This document shows, in pieces, positions 38,103-45,815 of a DNA stretch of 64,000 bases; the stretch's first letter is position 1; each line of letters opens with the position of its first letter. The notes beneath the pieces are model-generated. The model had not been told where the DNA came from. It ran no database searches and worked only from the letters and a program-made list of their open reading frames with translations. The stretch is from Geminicoccus harenae (GTDB taxonomy: Bacteria > Pseudomonadota > Alphaproteobacteria > Geminicoccales > Geminicoccaceae), in NCBI RefSeq assembly GCF_019800005.1, contig NZ_JABGCL010000009.1, positions 1-64,000 of the forward strand. Direction: 5' to 3'. The position numbers and the translations under genes were made by a program.

Positions 38103-38318
38103 CTACTTCCTCAGCGTCTCGTAGCCATTGGTCCGGTAGAAGGCCCGGACATCGTCGGTCTCGCGGTAGCGTGCCTTGGTCTCTTCCGGGCCGGGGTCAT
38201 AGGCCTGGGCGTCCTTGGCGCCCATGACCGCACCGGCCGCGGCTGCCACCGAGCCCGTGCCGAGCGCGCGGAAGAACCTGCGGCGCCCGAGGGACCTGCC
38301 ATCCTGCTGCTCGCTCAT
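38103..38318 (-). CDS. small Tat-signal protein of the formate dehydrogenase operon
   Basis: 71 residues with a twin-arginine motif (GRRRFFRALG, residues 11-20) and a short hydrophobic stretch. The tail (KARYRETDDVRAFYRTNGYETLRK) is what remains after the signal. Short proteins of this kind are found next to fdh genes in alphaproteobacteria (sometimes called FdhX or 'twin-arginine signal domain protein'). They may escort the complex or be a small subunit; the function is not established. GGGGAGGAAG sits just before the ATG. The fdhA start follows after only 4 nt. Confidence 0.8.
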   Translation of the reverse strand: MSEQQDGRSLGRRRFFRALGTGSVAAAAGAVMGAKDAQAYDPGPEETKARYRETDDVRAFYRTNGYETLRK

Positions 38319-38356
38319 GTCTTCCTCCCCTGACTTCCCGGCCGGCCCATCACTCA

Positions 38357-38986
38357 TCAACCGGCGGCACGCCGCTCGGCTCCCGGCGATACGGCTGCCA
38401 CATCCATCGCGAACGCACTGGCCTCGATCTCCATGAACAGCCGCCCGACCGTGCCGACGCTGCGGTAGAAGGGCGTGGATGCCGCCTGCTCCAGATCCCC
38501 GAAGAACCGCCCGGCCCAGGGCTCCAGATGCCGGCGGAAGAACTGCCGTTCGCTCCCCCGCCCGGCGTCGAACCGGCCGGACGCCAGACCGGCCATGGTC
38601 TCGCACAGGATGGCCAGATGGTCCTCGGGCTCATGCACATGCGCCGCACGCTCGATCCCGAGCGCCGCCATGTCCTGCCGGATGCCTACGAGCGGCCGCT
38701 CGTGGAGGAACCCGGTCAGGTAGTACGAGGCATGCGGGATGAGCTCGCTGCGGCCGATGCCGATGAACAGATCGAAGAACGCGCGCTCCAGCACCGCCGG
38801 GTCCGCCGTGGCCGCAGCCTCGGCCAGTGCCGCGTGGGCCTGTCCGAGCGGGCTGCCATCGCCCTCCAGCCCGGCGAGCCGTGCCAGCAGCTCGGCAGTC
38901 GGCTGCCGGCCGAGCAGCAGGGCCAGCAGGTGGTACTCATGGGCCCGAAGGAGGTCGATCTCGTCGATGCTGGGTTCGCCGCCCAT
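38357..38986 (-). CDS. TorD/DmsD-like molecular chaperone
   Basis: 209 residues, all-helical. It contains the TorD-family core: a pattern of conserved aromatic and acidic residues in the first third (LLRAHEYHLLALLLGRQPT), a FFDLFIGIGRSELIPHASYYLTGFLHERPL segment typical of the family, and EPEDHLAILCETMAGL, a conserved helix. Such proteins bind the Tat signal of the molybdoenzyme and help cofactor insertion before export. The ATG at 38986 follows GGGAGCGGC. An upstream extension to 39076 seems less likely, as it is Arg/Pro-rich. It is the first gene of the structural operon. Confidence 0.85.
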   Translation of the reverse strand: MGGEPSIDEIDLLRAHEYHLLALLLGRQPTAELLARLAGLEGDGSPLGQAHAALAEAAATADPAVLERAFFDLFIGIGRSELIPHASYYLTGFLHERPLVGIRQDMAALGIERAAHVHEPEDHLAILCETMAGLASGRFDAGRGSERQFFRRHLEPWAGRFFGDLEQAASTPFYRSVGTVGRLFMEIEASAFAMDVAAVSPGAERRAAG

Positions 38987-39143
38987 GCCGCTCCCGTTCC
39001 GCAATGCCCCAGCCGTCACCCGAAGCCGCCCCTGTGCCAGGCTCGGGACCGGCAGCCTGTGTCGGGGACATATCATGCCACGACCGCAATCTGCCGGAAG
39101 GGTCGAACGCCAGTTTCCTTAACATTCTCGGGCGATGGCCGTC

Positions 39144-39153
39144 TGTCTAGACA
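39144..39153. promoter_or_regulatory. TGTCTAGACA palindrome in the fdh operon leader
   Basis: A perfect 10-bp palindrome lies in the 220-nt gap between the DUF3306 stop and the TorD-like start (both genes minus strand). The gap probably holds the promoter of the torD-like-fdhABC operon. The palindrome could be an operator or a short coincidence; no factor is known. Confidence 0.3.
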
Positions 39154-39206
39154 TAGTCTGCACTGATTGAGGACATTCCGCCGCCCGGCATTGGTCAGCC
39201 GCCGGA

Positions 39207-39905
39207 TCAGATCGGCACGGCCCCGCCGTGCCGGCGGTGCCGGATCGGCCGTTCCGCTGCATGATCCGGCATGGTCGGCGCCGCCTGGCGTGGCCCGGGT
39301 CCGGACGTCTCCAGCGCAGCGGCGGGCAGTGCCTGCGGGGCGGCGGCAACGGCCGGCGGGTCCGCCGCAGCGCTCCCGGCAAGGGATGCAGGCGCAGGGT
39401 CATCCGCGGCGACCGGCACCTCGCCTGGCGCGGGTTCAGGGACGGCTTCCGGCGTGGCGGGAAGCTGTCCCACGATCCGGCGCGCGGCGTTGATCACTTC
39501 CTCCGTCCTGGCGAGCGGCCCCGAGCCCGGCACGCTGCCCGGAACGGACCAGTCATAGGCATAGTCGCGTGCATCGCCGACATAGTCGCGGATGGCCGGG
39601 TCCAGGACCCACATCCGCCGGAGTGCTGCGTTGCGCAGCGCCGCCGGGACGCCCTTGCGCATGAACGGCGTCAGGTCGGATTGCGCCGTCAGTTCCTCGA
39701 CCGAGGGCAGGCTGGCCAATTCTTCCTGCAGATCGGGTTCGGCTACCGCGGCCTGATCCGCGACCGCTGGCGGTGCGGCACTAGGCTCGGTCGACACTTC
39801 CAACTCGCCGGAGACTTCCGCCGCCTCGCTCTCGCTTGCCGGCTGCCTGCGGGCCTCCAGCTTGCGGCGCGACCAGCGCGACAGGAAATCCGCCTCGTCG
39901 CTCAC
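39207..39905 (-). CDS. DUF3306-family protein
   Basis: 232 residues from a GTG at 39905, overlapping the TGA of DUF3305. The N-terminal motif DEADFLSRWSRRKLEAR and the middle SVEELTAQSDLTPFMRKGVPAALRNAALRRMWVLDP are the recognisable core of DUF3306. The C-terminal half is Ala/Pro-rich low complexity. The family is found in formate dehydrogenase clusters and is thought to aid enzyme assembly, but no role is demonstrated as far as I know. Its overlap with DUF3305 suggests the two act together. Confidence 0.85.
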   Translation of the reverse strand: MSDEADFLSRWSRRKLEARRQPASESEAAEVSGELEVSTEPSAAPPAVADQAAVAEPDLQEELASLPSVEELTAQSDLTPFMRKGVPAALRNAALRRMWVLDPAIRDYVGDARDYAYDWSVPGSVPGSGPLARTEEVINAARRIVGQLPATPEAVPEPAPGEVPVAADDPAPASLAGSAAADPPAVAAAPQALPAAALETSGPGPRQAAPTMPDHAAERPIRHRRHGGAVPI

Positions 39906-40417
39906 GACCTGCGCTCCTTCTGCCCGCCCGTGCCGACCGCACCGCGCGCCAGCGCCTCGGGATCGGCGCGGCTGCGCTTGCGCTTGACGAAGGTCCGCTC
40001 CTGGTGGAACGCCTCGAAGAATGCCGCGACCTTGGCCTGGATGGCGGGTGGCATCGGCACCGGCTCGACGATCGCCTCCAGCCCATCCACCAGCGCCTCG
40101 CCCTCGTAGGGATCCGCGGTGACCGTCGCCACCGCATACTCGTCGCCGGCCGTGCGCCGCAGCGCCACCCACAAGGACGGCCGCCCGGAGGTCAGGTTGT
40201 CACGATAATGGCTGGTGGCGCTGGGGTGGAGCGTCACCTCGAAGCCGCCCGCGTAGAACAGTTCCTCCTGCGCGTCGCCGCCGAGCCGCGTCCCCGGTGC
40301 GGCCGCGGGAACGCCCGGCAGCACCGATGCCGGCAGCCAGGCATGGTCCAGCCACGGCCCCTTCAGCCTGCGCCTGGCGACGATCAGGCCGACCTCGAAA
40401 TGGTCCTCGGGCTTCAT
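39902..40417 (-). CDS. DUF3305-family protein
   Basis: 171 residues. The family signature near the N-terminus (HFEVGLIVARRRLKGPWLDHAWLP) and the segment SRPSLWVALR-like (GRPSLWVALRRTAGDE) with YAVATVTADPYEGEALVDGL are visible. The C-terminal helix (EAFHQERTFVKRKRSRADPE) is strongly basic. It accompanies DUF3306 in fdh clusters; the function is not known. The ATG at 40417 overlaps the stop of the DUF6352 gene (ATGA type), and its own stop overlaps the DUF3306 GTG. It therefore sits in a tightly coupled set. Confidence 0.85.
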   Translation of the reverse strand: MKPEDHFEVGLIVARRRLKGPWLDHAWLPASVLPGVPAAAPGTRLGGDAQEELFYAGGFEVTLHPSATSHYRDNLTSGRPSLWVALRRTAGDEYAVATVTADPYEGEALVDGLEAIVEPVPMPPAIQAKVAAFFEAFHQERTFVKRKRSRADPEALARGAVGTGGQKERRS

Positions 40418-41505
40418 GGGTTCTCTCCTGCCGAAGCGCGCCGGCCGGCCCGGACCGGCAGCCCTGCCACCAGGTTCTGCGGCTTCATCCGCACGCGCCG
40501 GTCCGGCGCCATGGCGAGGATCAGGTAGACCGGATAACCCCGCACCGCCGCCTCGGCGTCCTCGGGATCGCGGAAGAACAGGCGGAACAGGGCCAGGACC
40601 CGCATCCGCTCGTCCTCGCTCAGCGTGCTGCCGCTCCACAGCGCATTGCCGATCCGCGTGCCCTCGGCGTCCAGCCCGACGAACCAGCGCCATTCCCGGT
40701 CCTCGATCGCCGCCACCGGCTCGACCTGCACCGCGACCTGCAGCACATGGCCGACCCAGGCCTCGATCGCCCGCGCCACGGCCTCCCGCCCGGCCGGGTC
40801 GGAGCCCAGGTTCAGCACCATGGTGAAGGCGTCGGAGCGGCTCCAGTAGGTCCAGGCATTGTCCCGGTTCATGACGTCGAGCTCGGCCACCGGCTCCCGA
40901 CCCAGCATGGCGAGCAGCGGCGAGCGACCCACCGCCTGCTCTCTCGCCTCGACGATCTCGTCGTCGGCCAGCAGCAGCGTGCCATCGTGGAAGGACGCGC
41001 GCTGCGGGCGGAACATCAGCTCGGCCGCGCGGAGGACGTAAGGATCGTCGCAGCCGTCCAGCGCGTTGCGCAGGATCAGGTGGACGAGCTGGTCGAGGAA
41101 CAGGGCCGGCAGGTGCCCGGCCCTCTGGTGCACGAGCTGGCGATAGGCCGCCTCGACCGAGCCCGCCGCCACCAGCCGGTCGCGGAAGCGCAGCATGACC
41201 TCCCAGTTCTGTCGCGCATCCGGATCGGCCAGGGCTGCCAGCTCGTCCGGCGCCACCGGGCGGCCGGGCTCGGCCAGCAGTGCGGCATGGAGCCGGCGCT
41301 CCGCGAGGCAGGCCTCTTCCGGCGGCACCAGCTCGGGCCGGGCCAGATAGGCCTGGAGCAGCCCCTCGGTGACGGCGAGCTCCCCCTTCTCGGTCCGGCG
41401 GGTCAGATGGTGGCCGCTGGAAACCCAGAATTCCCTCACGAACCGGCTCTCCCGTACATGCGCAGCGACTTCGTCCTCACAGATGCGGGCGTCCGGTCTT
41501 TTCAT
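40414..41505 (-). CDS. DUF6352-family protein
   Basis: 363 residues from the ATG at 41505. The N-terminal segment REFWVSSGHHLTRRTEKGELAVTEG is the recognisable start of DUF6352 proteins found with formate dehydrogenases. The rest is mostly helical with a segment rich in Trp/Tyr (NRDNAWTYWSRSDAFTMVLNLG). No catalytic motif is apparent and there is no signal peptide. It overlaps the upstream lipoate-ligase-like gene by 29 nt and the downstream DUF3305 gene by 4 nt. A role in FDH maturation is inferred from context only. Confidence 0.8.
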   Translation of the reverse strand: MKRPDARICEDEVAAHVRESRFVREFWVSSGHHLTRRTEKGELAVTEGLLQAYLARPELVPPEEACLAERRLHAALLAEPGRPVAPDELAALADPDARQNWEVMLRFRDRLVAAGSVEAAYRQLVHQRAGHLPALFLDQLVHLILRNALDGCDDPYVLRAAELMFRPQRASFHDGTLLLADDEIVEAREQAVGRSPLLAMLGREPVAELDVMNRDNAWTYWSRSDAFTMVLNLGSDPAGREAVARAIEAWVGHVLQVAVQVEPVAAIEDREWRWFVGLDAEGTRIGNALWSGSTLSEDERMRVLALFRLFFRDPEDAEAAVRGYPVYLILAMAPDRRVRMKPQNLVAGLPVRAGRRASAGENP

Positions 41506-42223
41506 CGAGCCAGGATGGAACGCGCAGGGCCTTGAGCAGTTCCATTCGTTCGGGCGGGGCGCTGGCGGCATGACGCAGGATCAGGTCCCCGTTCTCCTCG
41601 AGACGGGCGGTTCCTGCCAGGTTCAGCCTGGCCAGATAGCGGTTGCCGATCGGATCGAAGCCTTCGTGATACCAGGTGTCGAAGCTGCGCATGAGGTAGC
41701 GGGCGAACTGCCCGGCAAGGTCAGCCAGGCCATCCGCTGCGCAGCCCTCTTCGTCGAGGGCGGTGGAATCCGGCGTCAGCCCCGGCTCGCCGGCCCCCTG
41801 CTTCGACGCGATGAGCATGATCGAGAAGACCAGCCAGCCCGGCACGTCCGCCTCGCCGCAGTTCTCCGGCCAGCCCAGCCGGCCGCCGCCCAGCCTGGCG
41901 CCGTCGAACCGGATCGCGTCCGGCCAATCGAAGCCGATCGGCTTTTCCGGCGCGCAGGCGGCGGCGATCGCATCGGCAGTGGCGACCATCCCGGCGAAGA
42001 ACGCCCGCCTGGCCTGCCGGAGCGCTTCGTCCGGCTCCAGCACGACCGCGAGTTCCAGGACGTCCGGCCGCGGCACCCATACCAGCGTACCCGCCCCGGC
42101 ATCCGGCGCCAGCCGGCAGGCATGGGCAAAGGCCGCACCCGGTTCGTTCTGCACGGCCAGCCGGTAGGCGGGCGGCAGGTCGGGCAGGGCCGTCGCGGCG
42201 GCTGGCACGGTGGCGGTGGTCAA
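41477..42223 (-). CDS. biotin/lipoate ligase-like protein with DUF4444 region
   Basis: 248 residues from a TTG start at 42223 with GGGGGAAG 8 nt upstream. An ATG upstream in frame would run almost to the divergent ferredoxin start and is less likely. The fold-like pattern of lipoate/biotin ligases is visible (TLVWVPRPDVLELAVVLEPD; IGFDWPDAIRFDGARLGGGRLGWP), as is the C-terminal DUF4444-type segment (LTPDSTALDEEGCAADG). The GRGRxG-type ATP-site loop of biotin ligases is absent, so it may not be an active ligase. Such proteins recur in fdh clusters; a link to cofactor handling is inference. Confidence 0.75.
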   Translation of the reverse strand: MTTATVPAAATALPDLPPAYRLAVQNEPGAAFAHACRLAPDAGAGTLVWVPRPDVLELAVVLEPDEALRQARRAFFAGMVATADAIAAACAPEKPIGFDWPDAIRFDGARLGGGRLGWPENCGEADVPGWLVFSIMLIASKQGAGEPGLTPDSTALDEEGCAADGLADLAGQFARYLMRSFDTWYHEGFDPIGNRYLARLNLAGTARLEENGDLILRHAASAPPERMELLKALRVPSWLDEKTGRPHL

Positions 42224-42329
42224 CGAGGCTTCCCCCGGTCGGGCTGTCCTGTCTTGATCGATTCCAGTTTGCTGCCATTGGTCGGGTACGGGAACTGCCA
42301 AGACGCCTTCAGCGGGGAGACGAGCGAGC

Positions 42330-44372
42330 ATGCCGCAAGGCGATAGGACTGTGATCGTATGTTCCTGCGAGGGAACGGTGCCGCTGGACGAGGCCGCCAT
42401 CGCCCGCGGCTGCGGCGGCAGCATCCAGCGCGCCGACCAGCTCTGCCGACGCGAGCTCGACCGGTTCCGCTCCGTCCTCTCGGACGGCGGGCCGGTCACC
42501 GTTTCCTGCACCCAGGAAGCGCCCCTGTTCGGCGAGGTGGCGGCGGAGCTGGCGGCGGAGGAGCGGGTGGCCTTCGCCAATATCCGCGAACACGCCGGCT
42601 GGTCCGCCGAAGCCCAGGATGCCGGGCCGAAGATGGCAGCGCTGCTGGCTGCTGCCGCCGAGCCCGCACCCTCCTTCCCGTTCGTCCCGTTCGAGAGCAA
42701 GGGGGTGACGCTGGTCTATGGCCGGGACGAGTTGGCGATCGAGGCGGCGCACCGCCTGGCCGACCAGCTCGACGTGACGGTGCTCCTGACCCGGCCCGGC
42801 GAGGTCAGCCCGCTGCGCATCGGCGAGTTCCCGGTGCTGCAGGGGACGATCGTGGGTGCGAAGGGTCATCTCGGCGCCTTCGAGCTGCGCATCGACGACT
42901 ATGCCGTCCCGGCGCCCTCTTCCCGCGCCAAGCTGGCGTTCGGCATGCCGCGCAACGGCGCCACCTCGCGCTGCGACATCATCCTGGATCTCACCGGCGG
43001 CACGCCGCTCTTTCCCGCCCACGAGGTCCGCTACGGCTATGTGCGCGCCGACCCGCGCGACCCCGCCGCCGTCGAGCGGGCGCTGTTCCAGGCCTCGCAC
43101 CTGGTCGGCGAGTTCGACAAGCCGCGCTATGTCGATTTCCAGGCGGACCTCTGCGCCCATTCCCGTTCGCGCATCACCGGCTGCACCCGCTGCCTGGAGG
43201 TCTGCCCGACCGGGGCGATCTCGCCCGGCGGCGACCATGTGCTGATCGACCCCCATGTCTGCGCCGGCTGCGGCAGCTGCGCATCGGTCTGCCCGACCGG
43301 GGCCGCCACCTATGCGCTGCCGCCCACGGACGTGCTGATGCGCCGGCTGCACCGGCTGATGGCCACCTACCAGGCGGCAGGCGGCAGGGATGCCGTGGTG
43401 CTGTTCCACGACGGCGACCATGGCGAGCCGCTGATCCAGGCACTCGCCCGGTTCGGCGACGGCCTCCCCGCCAACGTCCTGCCCGTCCGGGTCAACGAGG
43501 TGACGGAGATCGGCCCGGAAGTGGTGGCCGCCCTGTTCGCCTACGGGGCCGTGGGAGCCCACTTCCTGTGCCGCGCCAAGCCGAAGCACGACATCGTGGC
43601 GCTGCAGCGCATGGTGAGCCTGTCCGACACGATCCTCCAGGCGCTGGGCTACGGCACCGGGGCACCTCCCGTCGCCATCATCGCTACCGACGATCCGGAC
43701 GGCCTAGCCCAGGCCCTGGCCGAGGCACCGCATGGCAGGCCTGCGCGGGTGCCAGCGCGCTTCGTGCCGGCCGGGCGCAAGCGCAGCGTGCTGGAGACGG
43801 CGTTCCGCGAACTGCACGCCGCGGCACCGGCGCCGGTCGACTGCGTGCCGCTCGAGGCCGGCGCCCCCTTCGGCGGGCTCGACTTCGACGTGGACGGCTG
43901 CACCCTCTGCATGTCCTGCGTGTCGGCCTGCCCGACCCAGGCGCTGACCGACGGCGTGGAGCGGCCGACGCTGCGCTTTCGCGAGGCCTTGTGCGTGCAG
44001 TGCGGCCTGTGCGCCCGGACTTGCCCCGAGGACGTGATCCGGCTGAAGCCCCAACTCGACTTCGCCGCCTGGAACTCCCCGGCCCGGCTGGTCAAGGAGG
44101 AGGAGCCGTTCCACTGCACCGTCTGCAGCAAGCCGTTCGGGACCCGTGCCTCCATCGAGCGCGTGGTGGCGAAGCTCCAGGGCCGGCACTGGATGTTCTC
44201 GGGCTTGGCCGGCCAGGACCGGATGCGCGTCCTGATGATGTGCGAGGACTGCCGGGTCGAGGCGGTCGTCAACGAGAGCTTCGACCCCCACGACATGCCG
44301 CAGCAGCAGCCTCCCCGCACCATCGAGGACGATCTGGCGGAACGTGCGCGGATCAAGGCCGGGCTGGCATGA
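42330..44372 (+). CDS. large 4Fe-4S ferredoxin-type protein of the fdh cluster
   Basis: 680 residues. Two pairs of [4Fe-4S] motifs are visible: Cys285/288/292 with Cys275 and Cys311/314/317/321 (CTRCLEVCP, CAGCGSCASVCP), and Cys524/527/530/534 and Cys555/558/561/565 (CTLCMSCVSACP, CVQCGLCARTCP). A C-terminal zinc-ribbon-like set (Cys596-xx-Cys599, Cys638-xx-Cys641) follows. The N-terminal 110 residues and the region 340-510 are non-cluster domains with Rossmann-like strands (VTLVYGRDELAIEAAHRLADQL). It is divergent from the ligase-like gene, with a 106-nt shared promoter region. The multi-centre layout suggests electron delivery to or from FDH or to a maturation step. Confidence 0.85.
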   Translation: MPQGDRTVIVCSCEGTVPLDEAAIARGCGGSIQRADQLCRRELDRFRSVLSDGGPVTVSCTQEAPLFGEVAAELAAEERVAFANIREHAGWSAEAQDAGPKMAALLAAAAEPAPSFPFVPFESKGVTLVYGRDELAIEAAHRLADQLDVTVLLTRPGEVSPLRIGEFPVLQGTIVGAKGHLGAFELRIDDYAVPAPSSRAKLAFGMPRNGATSRCDIILDLTGGTPLFPAHEVRYGYVRADPRDPAAVERALFQASHLVGEFDKPRYVDFQADLCAHSRSRITGCTRCLEVCPTGAISPGGDHVLIDPHVCAGCGSCASVCPTGAATYALPPTDVLMRRLHRLMATYQAAGGRDAVVLFHDGDHGEPLIQALARFGDGLPANVLPVRVNEVTEIGPEVVAALFAYGAVGAHFLCRAKPKHDIVALQRMVSLSDTILQALGYGTGAPPVAIIATDDPDGLAQALAEAPHGRPARVPARFVPAGRKRSVLETAFRELHAAAPAPVDCVPLEAGAPFGGLDFDVDGCTLCMSCVSACPTQALTDGVERPTLRFREALCVQCGLCARTCPEDVIRLKPQLDFAAWNSPARLVKEEEPFHCTVCSKPFGTRASIERVVAKLQGRHWMFSGLAGQDRMRVLMMCEDCRVEAVVNESFDPHDMPQQQPPRTIEDDLAERARIKAGLA

Positions 44373-44388
44373 GCGGCCCGCTGCTCCC

Positions 44389-44619
44389 TCAGCCGGCCTG
44401 CCGGCGGATGACGAAGGTGATCGTCTCGCCGTCGCTGTGCTGCTCCTCCAGCGCGTCGCCGGTCTCCTCCACCAGATGCGGAATGTCGACCGCCGCCTTG
44501 GGGTCGGTACATTGCACCTGGAGCAGGTCGCCCGGCGCCAGGCGCTGGAGGGCCTTGCGGGTCTTCAGCGCCGGCAGCGGGCAAACCAGCCCGCGCAGGT
44601 CCAGACGGGTTTCGGTCAT
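44389..44619 (-). CDS. TusA/SirA-family sulfur-carrier protein
   Basis: 76 residues, the usual TusA length. The catalytic-cysteine motif CPLP is at residues 13-16 (LDLRGLVCPLPALKTRKAL), followed by the βαβ pattern GDLLQVQCTDPKAAVDIPHL. TusA-like proteins carry persulfide sulfur for tRNA thiolation or cofactor synthesis. Here it sits between the fdh ferredoxin gene and three moeA-family genes. It could therefore supply sulfur to the sulfurated cofactor or to FdhD. The gene is convergent with the ferredoxin gene (16 nt apart). Confidence 0.9.
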   Translation of the reverse strand: MTETRLDLRGLVCPLPALKTRKALQRLAPGDLLQVQCTDPKAAVDIPHLVEETGDALEEQHSDGETITFVIRRQAG

Positions 44620-44669
44620 GGGCTTTCCGGGCAGTCACGTGATGGCGAGGCAGGATTAAACCGGGCGGG

Positions 44670-45815
44670 TTGGATGTGTCAGTAGATTGTCCGCTGCCCG
44701 GCAGCAGCCGGGCGGGGCCGCTGGTTCCAGTGCCCGATGCGCTCGCGCGCTGGCTGGCCCCGCTGCGGCTCCTGCCGGCCCGGCGCGTCGCCCTCGCCGA
44801 CGCGACCGGCATGGTCCTGGCCGAACCGCTGACGGCCCCGGCCGCACTGCCGCCCAGCGCGGTGGCGCTGCGCGGTGGCTACGCGGTGGCTGCGGCCGAC
44901 ACGGTGGGCGCCTCCGCCTATAACCCCGCCTTCCTTGCGGACGTCCCGGAGCGCGTCGTCGCCGGCGGCTTCCTGCCGGCCGGGACGGATGCGGTGCTGC
45001 CGCCCGATGCCGTGGTGCTCCATGGCGGCTTCGCCCAGGCCGCCCAGGCCGTGATCCCCGGCGAGCACGCCCGCCGCCCCGGTGAGGATGCCAGCCAGGG
45101 CGCCACCCTCCGCCCCGCCGGGCAGCGCCTGCGCCCGCTCGACCTGGCCATCGGCGCTGCCGCCGGGGTCCGGCAATGCGCCGTCCGGCGCGCCACGGTC
45201 CGCCTCCTCCCTGCGCAGGCCCATGACGATGCGGCTCGCCTGCTGGTCACTTCCCTGCTCGAAGCCGCGGGGGCACAGGTCGAACTGTCCGCCCCGTTCG
45301 GCAGCCGGCCGGATCTGGTGCGGGCACTCGCCCGGCCGGACGCGGACCTGGTCGTGGTGCTCGGCGGCAGCGGCCTGGATCCGGCCGATCCTGCGCCCGC
45401 GGCCCTGGCCGAAGGGGGGGAGCTGGTCGTCTCTGGCCTGGCGCTGCGCCCGGGCGAAGCTGGGGGCTCCGGCCATGCCGGCGGCCGGCCGGTGCTGCTG
45501 GTACCCGACCGGCTGGAGGCGGCCCTGGCGCTGATGCTGGTGTTCGCCCGGCCCTGCCTGGACCTGCTGCACGAGGCCACGCCCGCACCTGCCATGCCGC
45601 CCCTCCCCCTGGCCCGCAGGATCACCTCCACGGTCGGCTTCACCGACATCGTGCTGCTGCGCAGGCACGAGGCCGGCCTGGAGCCGCTGGCGACCGCTTC
45701 ACTCTCCCTGCCCGCCATCGCTTCCGCCGATGCCTGGCTGGCCCTGCCGCCGGAGAGCGAAGGCATGGCCTCAGGCACCATCATCGAGGTCCAGCCATTC
45801 CCCATGTTCGCGTGA
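44670..45815 (+). CDS. degenerate MoeA-like protein
   Basis: About 381 residues from TTG at 44670; a GTG at 44676 or a GTG further on could be the true start. The overall pattern follows MoeA (RVALADATGMVLAEPLTAPAALPPSAVALRGGYAV; GGFLPAGTDAVLPPD; the Rossmann-like second part ending in FPMFA). The key motifs have lost their catalytic residues. The NSAVDGYAV loop reads SAVALRGGYAV, and the SGGVSxGD motif reads LGGSGLDPADPAPA. It is therefore unlikely to insert metal itself and may be a partner or regulator for the following MoeA-fusion protein. Its stop overlaps that gene's start (TGATG). Confidence 0.75.
   Translation: MDVSVDCPLPGSSRAGPLVPVPDALARWLAPLRLLPARRVALADATGMVLAEPLTAPAALPPSAVALRGGYAVAAADTVGASAYNPAFLADVPERVVAGGFLPAGTDAVLPPDAVVLHGGFAQAAQAVIPGEHARRPGEDASQGATLRPAGQRLRPLDLAIGAAAGVRQCAVRRATVRLLPAQAHDDAARLLVTSLLEAAGAQVELSAPFGSRPDLVRALARPDADLVVVLGGSGLDPADPAPAALAEGGELVVSGLALRPGEAGGSGHAGGRPVLLVPDRLEAALALMLVFARPCLDLLHEATPAPAMPPLPLARRITSTVGFTDIVLLRRHEAGLEPLATASLSLPAIASADAWLALPPESEGMASGTIIEVQPFPMFA

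Noticed and set aside
35141-38227. 1,028-codon plus-strand frame over fdhA
   Set aside because: fdhA on the minus strand has all cofactor ligands; this frame is a shadow.
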